NCBI GenBank assembly: GCA_019096195.1 | Contig: JAGTXK010000189.1 | Span: forward strand, 1-64,000 | Source of the DNA: Boletus sp. NGJ | Taxonomy: Eukaryota > Basidiomycota > Agaricomycetes > Boletales > Boletaceae | DNA length: 64,000 nt | Direction: 5' to 3' | Shown: piece after piece, positions 57,830 to 64,000 of the stretch | Layout of the letters: every line of letters starts with the position of its first letter | Numbering within the stretch: the stretch's first letter is position 1 | Notes under the pieces: model-generated | What the model was told of the DNA's origin: nothing | The model's database searches: none | What the model saw: only the letters and a program-made list of their open reading frames with translations | Program-made: the position numbers and the translations under genes

Positions 57830-59283
57830 CTATGCCTCCTCGTCTACTTCGGTCGTAAATACGAGACAAACACCATCGTCCCCTGCGCTCACAACCACAG
57901 AACCCTGCAGTCCGAGCGATGCACCGAGGATTGGTCCACGATGGCCCGTGTGCTCCTTGATTAGCGCGCCCGTCCGAGCATCCCACGTCCTCAGTGTTTT
58001 GTCTGCCGACGCTGTGACAATCAGATGGCCCTTTGGTGGCGGATGTGCCATTACGCTCGTGATCGCATCCTACAGGCGCTGATCAGACGCCGTGCTGGCA
58101 GAATTTAATTGGACCAACCTCATGCTCCAGAGTCGCACGGAGACGCATCGTACTGACGTCCCAGATGCACGCTTTACCGTCCGTTCCACCCGTTACGACA
58201 ACTCCAGGGCCACTTGCCATCCCAGAGAGGTCAACAAACTGAACTGCTTCGACGCTCTCTCCCTCGGCGTGTCCTCCAAGGGCCCCTATGACCTCCCCTT
58301 TGCTCAGGCTCACGACCCGAACGCTCCCCGAGGACCCTCCCACAACAGCCAATGTAGAAGAAGGGTTGACCGCCAAAGAAGTAATACCATCCAAATCGAA
58401 ACGAGCATCTTGTGGAGTAAGCTTGAAAACAGGGGTCGATGAACGCGGATCCCAATAGATGAGAGTTCCGTCAGCACACGCCGTCACTATCCGTTTACCT
58501 GAACCAGACAATAAGATACTCGAGCTTCGCCGAGACGTGTGGTTTCTACGTACCATCGGGAGTGAACTCGCCGCACTGGACCGGACCGGTGTGGCCAGCA
58601 AATACCTGCATCGTATTTCCCGAGGGCACTGTCGTGTGGTTAGCGTGCTGATAGCCTGGTGACTTTTCATTCTTACATTGCCATAACCACACTGTGGTGT
58701 CGTTTGATCCCGCTAGAAGGACGGCTCCCTTGGGATGCCATCGCAGCCACTACACCTTTGTTGGTTCAATGTCCAAAAGCCCAGGCAGAATACATACCAT
58801 GACTTCATCTGGTCCCTGAAGTTCAGTGAGAAACTCCCAAGTTCTATAGTTTTCTTTCCCGACTCTTCTCCATACCCTGACCTTTCCGTCCATCCCGCCC
58901 GTCGCGATCATGTCTCCGTCAGCGCTAAACACCGTATTTGATACGCTATCTGTATGTCCCGTGAGCTTGACGATGACTTCGCCGTCGGTCATGTCCCATA
59001 TGTATCCTAGGTCGTCCTCGCCGCCCGATGCGGCGAGAGGCTCTGTAGGATGACACGAGACTGCGAACACAGAATTATTGTGGTTCGGGAAATGTTGAAG
59101 GGAGTTGTTTTTGATCTCTTCGTCGTCGGTGGGTAGGTCGCCGACGTGATCTGCGGCTTCGTCATCGTCGTCCATCGGTAGATCGCCGTCGTCTGGTACT
59201 TCTGCATAGACCTCGTCTTCGCCGATGAAGGCCTCAGCATCCTCTTCTCCGACGTAATCTTGCTCTATCTCATCGGGTGCCAT
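57830..59283 (-). CDS. SQT1: WD40 ribosome-assembly chaperone Sqt1 (AAMP-like)
   Basis: Sqt1 binds the N-terminus of ribosomal protein Rpl10 as it is made and delivers it to the late 60S particle; the animal homologue is AAMP. The start at 59283 gives an acidic leader (MAPDEIEQDYVGEEDAEA, DLPMDDDDEAA) of about 55 residues. Eight WD-type blades follow: SGGEDDLGYIWD, TGGMDGKVRVWR, GSNDTTVWLWQ, TACADGTLIYWD, GGSSGSVRVVSL, TGGTDGKACIWD, TASADKTLRTWD and SAGDDGVCLVF. The order and acidic leader fit the Sqt1/AAMP family. Five or six exons give about 430 residues. The stop is at 57830-57832. Confidence 0.9.
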
Positions 59284-59752
59284 TTGGCGGTATCGGTGTT
59301 ACACTTGTGCAAGGAGGGTACAACTTGGGTTCTAATATACCGGCCGTACTGGATGAGAAATCACTCGGAGAGGCTGAGTCAAGCAAATGACATTATAAAA
59401 CACGACGGTCGTATCGCATTACACCTCCAAAACTTGATCGCCGCTCTTACCTGTCCCTGTCCCTGTGATGATTGACGCTGTGGAGAGCGATAGACGTGAA
59501 CACGGCAGTGTCATGCGATTGAACGGACTCGCAATCTCGTCTCGTTCAGGTAGATCTTCCAATGTCTCGCCGTTTGAGTTATATTATCGTCCGCATCACG
59601 AGAATTTAGATCGTTGCTACCTCCTATTCTGCTTCAGTCGCGTACATTCGAAAGCGGGTCACGGTAGCATGGTAATACAAGCGCACAGAACCTCCATATT
59701 GTACATGATTGGTTAAATCATTCATCTTGTGATGTTAACAGAAACTCATAAC
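59284..59752. other. Intergenic, no gene seen
   Basis: These 469 bp hold the SQT1 promoter and the 3' UTR of P450 number 3. No TATA box or repeat stands out. Confidence 0.45.
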
Positions 59753-61946
59753 TCAAATGTCTTCCGTTGAAAGTTTGTGGATATTGATGTTCGACGATCG
59801 CAGCGTAATAGAGCAAGGGAATGGGTTGGGGCACCTGTTAAAAGACGCAAATCGAAGGACAATGACCACTCCAAGTCTGAAAATACTTACGTAGTTACCC
59901 CGGTACTGAAAGTCGGTTCAAAATCGACCTCTTTGCCTTGTTCATCGATAGCTTTTGTTATCTTGAATGCGTACAAAATCGACACGATTGCGATCCAGAC
60001 TGAACCATCAGCAGTGTAACGACCTGGACACACGCGCCTGACAAACAGGGTCAGCGGCGGAACGCAATGAAAGAAAGGGATGTCGAAATACCTTCCAAAG
60101 CCAAAAGCAAGGCTATCGGTGGACTTGTCTCCGTTGAGCCTCCCGTTTACAAGGAATCTTTCGGGTTTAAAGATGTCAGGTTCTGGGTAATCATCTTCGT
60201 TATGATGCATCGCCCTTCAAAATTGTGAATCAAGATCCAGGAAATAGAAGAGGTTGGGTGCCAACCAAATATTTGCCACCACTGCAGATCCTAACATGCA
60301 CAAGAAGGTGAGCCGACAGATATACCTCAGATATATTATATTTTTACCTTTCGGGATAAAAACATCCTCGTAAATGTCATCCTCTGTGGTACCATGAGGA
60401 ATGGCTAGGGGGGACTCAATAATGGATGCAAGTATCAGGGTCGAAATACTTACCGAGGGGTGCAACAGCATACATTCTCAGTGTCTCCATCAAAATAGCC
60501 TCAACGAACGGCAGGTTTGGCCTGTCGTCGAAGTTTGGAAGCCGATCTATGCCAACGACCACGTCAATCTCTGCCTGTGCTCGTTCTTGCACCTCCAGAT
60601 GTTGTAGCATGGCAAGCATGAAACACTGTAATGTCGACGTGGTCTACAAAAAAAAGAACTGAGTTGTTGCATACATTCACACACATTCAAACTGACAGTT
60701 TCTGCGCCAGCTATCGGATTAAAGTCGATTAACGAACTACACCAATTTATCGCTCATCATATGACTTACCTACAAAAGCTGTTGCACATGTATCCTTCAA
60801 TAATTGAAGTTGTGAAGGATCATCAACGTCTTTGATTTTCTTCAAAAGATCAAGCGCCACTGTCAACGCACCGCTACCCGTGGCCTGCCTTTACTGAGTC
60901 CTGACTGTGGATCTGGGCGAGTACAAATCTCACCTCGTGTTTGCTACTAGTAGCGTAGTCAAAGGGTTCTACTATCATCCGTGTGGCACAATCCCTGGAT
61001 ACTACTGCCTTGCGTCTAAAGAAAGAACCCGGAAACCACTCTGGCAAGCTGAGGACTAAGATCTTGATCAGCATGATGGTAGCACAACAAAGAGATTCAC
61101 TTACGAAAAGGGAAAGCGTCGATGATGGACGCTCTTTCTGGTGTCAGGCCCTCCATGGCCAGGGCGTTCCCACGTTCGAAAAGCTCGACGAGATGGTCGT
61201 GATTAGGGGCAACTTCGTAGCCGTACACGATCGACATGATCACAGCTGCAGAAAACCTGAGCGTATTTTTCCGTTGGTGCATATACTCGCTTAACCAAGC
61301 GACACTCACCTTTGGATGTGCATGGAATAATCACGAGGTGCGCCGAGAATATCCAAGATGAGCTGGCTCGTCTTTCTCAGCTGAATTGGATGAAAACCGA
61401 GAGTAGCCTCAGCTCTGAAGGCTTGATGAAACATTCTCCTCTGTGAGCGCCATTGATCACCATATTGAGACCAGCCAAAGTTGAAGGACCAGCCAAATCT
61501 AACAAATCAAACTTCAGGTTAGATATACTCATGAAAAAGAGTGATGACGTACAGATCTCTCGTGGCAATATAAGGCCTATCCGAGTATATACGAGATCGG
61601 CGGTCGAAGAGATCCTTGGCAATTTTCTTCGAGTTGATTATAATGAAATCTTGCTTCAGCACGCGGATCATAAAGATGTCACCTGTTGCTTCAAGGTGAG
61701 GCTCCGACTACCACGATAGAATGAGAACAGACCGTAACGAGTTGCCCATTCAGCGTAGGTCATCCAAGGTTTCTTAGCGTCTATGCTAAAAAAATTGCCA
61801 ACGAGGGGGAGACGAACAGGTCCAGGAGGGAGACGAACACCTCGGACCATCCGTCGTCGTCCTTTGAGTAGAATGAGAGCGGAGACCACCACTACGCCCA
61901 CCGCCACCAGAGTGTGCATCGAATTCCAAGGCATGAAGCGAAGCAT
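59753..61946 (-). CDS. Cytochrome P450 (number 3), microsomal E-class
   Basis: The start at 61946 gives MLRFMPWNSMHTLV, a membrane helix (AVGVVVVSALILLKG), a basic stop-transfer (RRRMVRGV) and the hinge LPPGPVRLPLVGNFFS. Further parts are SQYGDQWRSQRRMFHQAF (C-helix), AGAETTTST (I-helix, complete AGxET), ETLR (K-helix), PERFL, and the heme loop FGFGRRVCPGRY. The last intron (GTAAGT...TAACAG) leads to CPNPFPCSITLRSSN and the stop at 59753. About a dozen exons give roughly 510 residues. The exon plan and N- and C-terminal motifs match the other two P450s, so the three look like one family. The substrate is unknown. Confidence 0.9.
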
Positions 61947-62868
61947 GTCGAAGTACGGGTGAATTGGGAACGAGTACCGTTTATATAGACCTCTGCTTCA
62001 CAGGCAGCGGAGGTAGGATGGACGGGTCAGTTGACTGTGAGACAAACTATAAATACAGCGGTCATCGGTGGCATGATCACTTCCTGTGGATGACAGAGAT
62101 TGGACAACGAACTTGAAGCACCGGCGGCAGCCTCCAATGCCAAGCTATAAGTTGATAACCGACAATGGTAGGTCAGTTAGGTAAACATGTGTCAGTGATT
62201 TAAGTAATACTCACAGGACCACCGATCAAAATTGCATAGGGTTCGCAGGCAGCTAGACTTTTCCGGCCAAAAGTCACGAGAAGAAAGAGTGACGGTAAGT
62301 GCTCTGACTTCATGCATGTACAGTATCGCAGGCGTAGCATCCGGGGGTTTTCAAACTAACATAGTACTAGTAACTCACCATACCGACCCATTTGGGACGA
62401 TGGAAAGAAGCATTCTCGTGAGAGCTAGCATCAGGGAACACCTCTCTTCATCGCCCATCTGGTCTCTAGGAAATACCCAGCGCGCCTGGGTGAACGATCG
62501 GACATTCTCAACACCACATCGGTGTACCCGAGTCACGGTGGTCTCCTACTGCGCAAGCAGTAAATGTCTCCGACTCCGAAAGGGCGTGGCAGCTTACATT
62601 CGTCTTTTCATAACCCACCTGGCGATAACTCGCCCACGTGGTTATCTCTACCAGCGATCTGTACTTTCAGTCAGGTTTTGACTGTCAGTATATACTGTAC
62701 CATCATATTCAATGAATATTTGCCTCATCGCCAGACAACAATTTCCTGTGGAGGTTTGGTGGAACATCGCTTCAACTTTCGATGCTGACTAAACACTACC
62801 ATATTACTAAGTTAATAACTCCACGTCAGAGGACCCGTCCAAACTTACCAACTCTCCCTCATTTTATA
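61947..62868. promoter_or_regulatory. Divergent promoter region, P450 number 3 and PDI
   Basis: The 922 bp between two opposite starts hold no supported gene. TATATAGAC and TATAAATAC motifs near 61.98-62.06 kb are candidate TATA boxes for the P450 side. A TTTTATAAT stretch sits just before the PDI start codon. Confidence 0.45.
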
Positions 62869-64000
62869 ATGAGGTTTTCGCTTTCACTACTCTTCGCCGG
62901 CTTGTTGGCAGGTGTTTCTGCCTCGAACGTACTCGAGCTCGAACCCAACAACTTCGACTCCGTGATTGGAACAGGCAAGCCCGGTCTTGTGGAGTTGTGA
63001 GTTTATATAGTCGTTCGATGGGGAATTAGTCCTCTAACTACCTTTACCTTTAGCTTTGCGCCGTGGTGGTGAGTCTGAGCGTGCTCTCTCCATGGTTCAA
63101 ATTTACCGTCGTGTGACTTTACAGCGGTCACTGCAAAGTATGCAACATCTTTCTTGTCACCCCATCGTTATTTAAACGATGTAATCCTCATTTCAGAATC
63201 TTGCGCCAATTTACGAACAGCTCGCGGATGCCTTTTCGCACGCAAAAGATAAAGTCGTTGTTGCCAAGGTGGACGCCGACGGCGAAGGTCGACCCCTTGG
63301 CCAAAAGTATGGTGTCACCGGGTTCCCCAGTGAGTGATTTGCGTAGGGTATCATTGAATCGTCTGCCTCATTACTCCGTCTAGCTCTCAAGTGGTTTGAT
63401 GCCCAAGGTAACGTCGAAAACTATGAGGGTGCGCGGGACCTGGAAACGCTCGTCTCATTGTAAGCGAATACACCCTCGCAAGTCGGAGACGATTGGTTAT
63501 TTATGAGTCTGCAGTGTTGCAACAAAGTCTGGTGTCAAGTCAAGCATCAAGCCCCCGCCACCGCCTGCAACTTTGATCTTGGATGCTCACACGTTTGATG
63601 ACGTCGCACTGGTAGGACTTATTAATGCTATTGACTTGCTTCCGTGTTCAAAATTGGCTAGGATGAAACGAAAGATGTTCTCATCACATTCACTGCCCCC
63701 TGGTGCGGACACTGCAAGAGCCTAAAGCCGATCTATGAGGAGGGTAGGTTGATGCTTACTTCAAGCGCCCGCTTTGCCTCATCGTATTTTCTTTAGTTGC
63801 CAAGGATTTCAATTCCGAAAGCAACGTATGTTTTGTATTAATTCTGTATCTCGTGTCAGTCTGACACCGCCACGCAGTGCATTGTAGCTAACATTGACGC
63901 CGATGCTGCCCTGAACAAAGAAATCGCTGGTCGTTACGGCGTTGCATCATATCCAACCATCAAGTTTTTCCCTCGTGGTGGCAAGGACGTCGAGAATTAC
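62869..64000 (+). CDS. Protein disulfide isomerase with tandem thioredoxin domains (3' end outside window)
   Basis: An ER-lumen oxidoreductase that makes and reshuffles disulfides. The start at 62869 gives a signal peptide ([19 protein letters not shown]). The first thioredoxin domain has [20 protein letters not shown] and [13 protein letters not shown]; the second has [20 protein letters not shown] and [14 protein letters not shown], each with a complete CGHC site. Two adjacent thioredoxin domains right after the signal peptide fit the P5/Erp38 (TigA-like) type, which usually ends with an ERp29-like helical domain beyond this window. The first CGHC is spread over exons 62869-62996, 63054-63068 (15 nt), 63125-63137 (13 nt) and 63197 onward, while the second is within one exon. 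The window cuts the gene in the second domain. Confidence 0.92.

Noticed and set aside
37790-61946. P450-centred secondary-metabolite cluster
   Set aside because: There is no terpene synthase, polyketide or peptide synthetase, transferase or transporter, and the genes between are housekeeping.
62232-62681. 150-residue frame between P450 number 3 and PDI
   Set aside because: The composition is random-looking, no domain is visible, and it overlaps the likely promoter of both genes.

Overview
This window is eukaryotic and looks like a basidiomycete fungus, most likely an Agaricomycete. The genes are compact and broken by many short introns of about 50-60 bases with GT...AG ends. They include standard fungal housekeeping genes (argininosuccinate synthase, DIS3, SART1/Snu66, Sqt1, Arp10, RNase H2A), three microsomal P450s with basidiomycete-style intron layouts, and a CipC/DUF3759 gene. 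I cannot name a genus from sequence alone.

Bases 1-20,000 are repeats. One old Ty3/gypsy chromovirus (element A, 420-18664) carries terminal repeats and a 5-bp target duplication. It has been invaded three times: by a Ty1/copia element on the minus strand (5241-10053), by an incomplete second gypsy element (B, about 10170-15705), and by a reverse-oriented solo LTR (16179-17163). All of these are broken fossils. Element A, element B and the solo LTR share one design: a TATA box, then 33-34 bases to a 12-13-base start sequence; in A and B the exact reverse complement of that start follows the LTR directly. This is the Tf1/sushi-type self-priming arrangement. The right flank holds three adjacent simple-sequence arrays (TACACTTT-like, TTRGGA, CTATGA) at 19.3-19.9 kb, and a short telomere-like patch lies at 57-75, so the block may sit in a heterochromatic or subtelomeric setting.

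From 20 kb on the window is ordinary gene space. In order: ARG1 (-) divergent from a TPR ribosomal-protein chaperone (Acl4-like, +); a membrane/coiled-coil protein (+); a PB1-like protein (+); Arp10 of dynactin (-); an unrecognised gene at 32.7-33.5 kb; a 2.5-kb gap with decayed-looking coding fragments; a mitochondrial RMND1/Mrx10 protein (+); P450 number 1 (-); a 3.3-kb gene-poor stretch with a candidate exon; SART1 (-) divergent from P450 number 2 (+); an unrecognised Pro/Ser-rich protein (-) divergent from RNase H2A (+); CipC-like (-) divergent from DIS3 (+); a Q/P-rich protein (-); Sqt1 (-); P450 number 3 (-); and a protein disulfide isomerase (+) cut by the window end.

The genes do not form one pathway. 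Linking themes are RNA and ribosome handling (SART1, DIS3, RNase H2A, Sqt1, Acl4-like), several divergent gene pairs sharing promoters of about 100-370 bp, and three scattered P450 paralogues with matching exon layouts. I found no clear new biological system. The most informative signals are the shared self-priming geometry, the CpG-restricted divergence between element A's LTRs, a GC-AG intron in ARG1, 13- and 15-nt microexons around the PDI active site, and an apparent +1 shift in RNase H2A.
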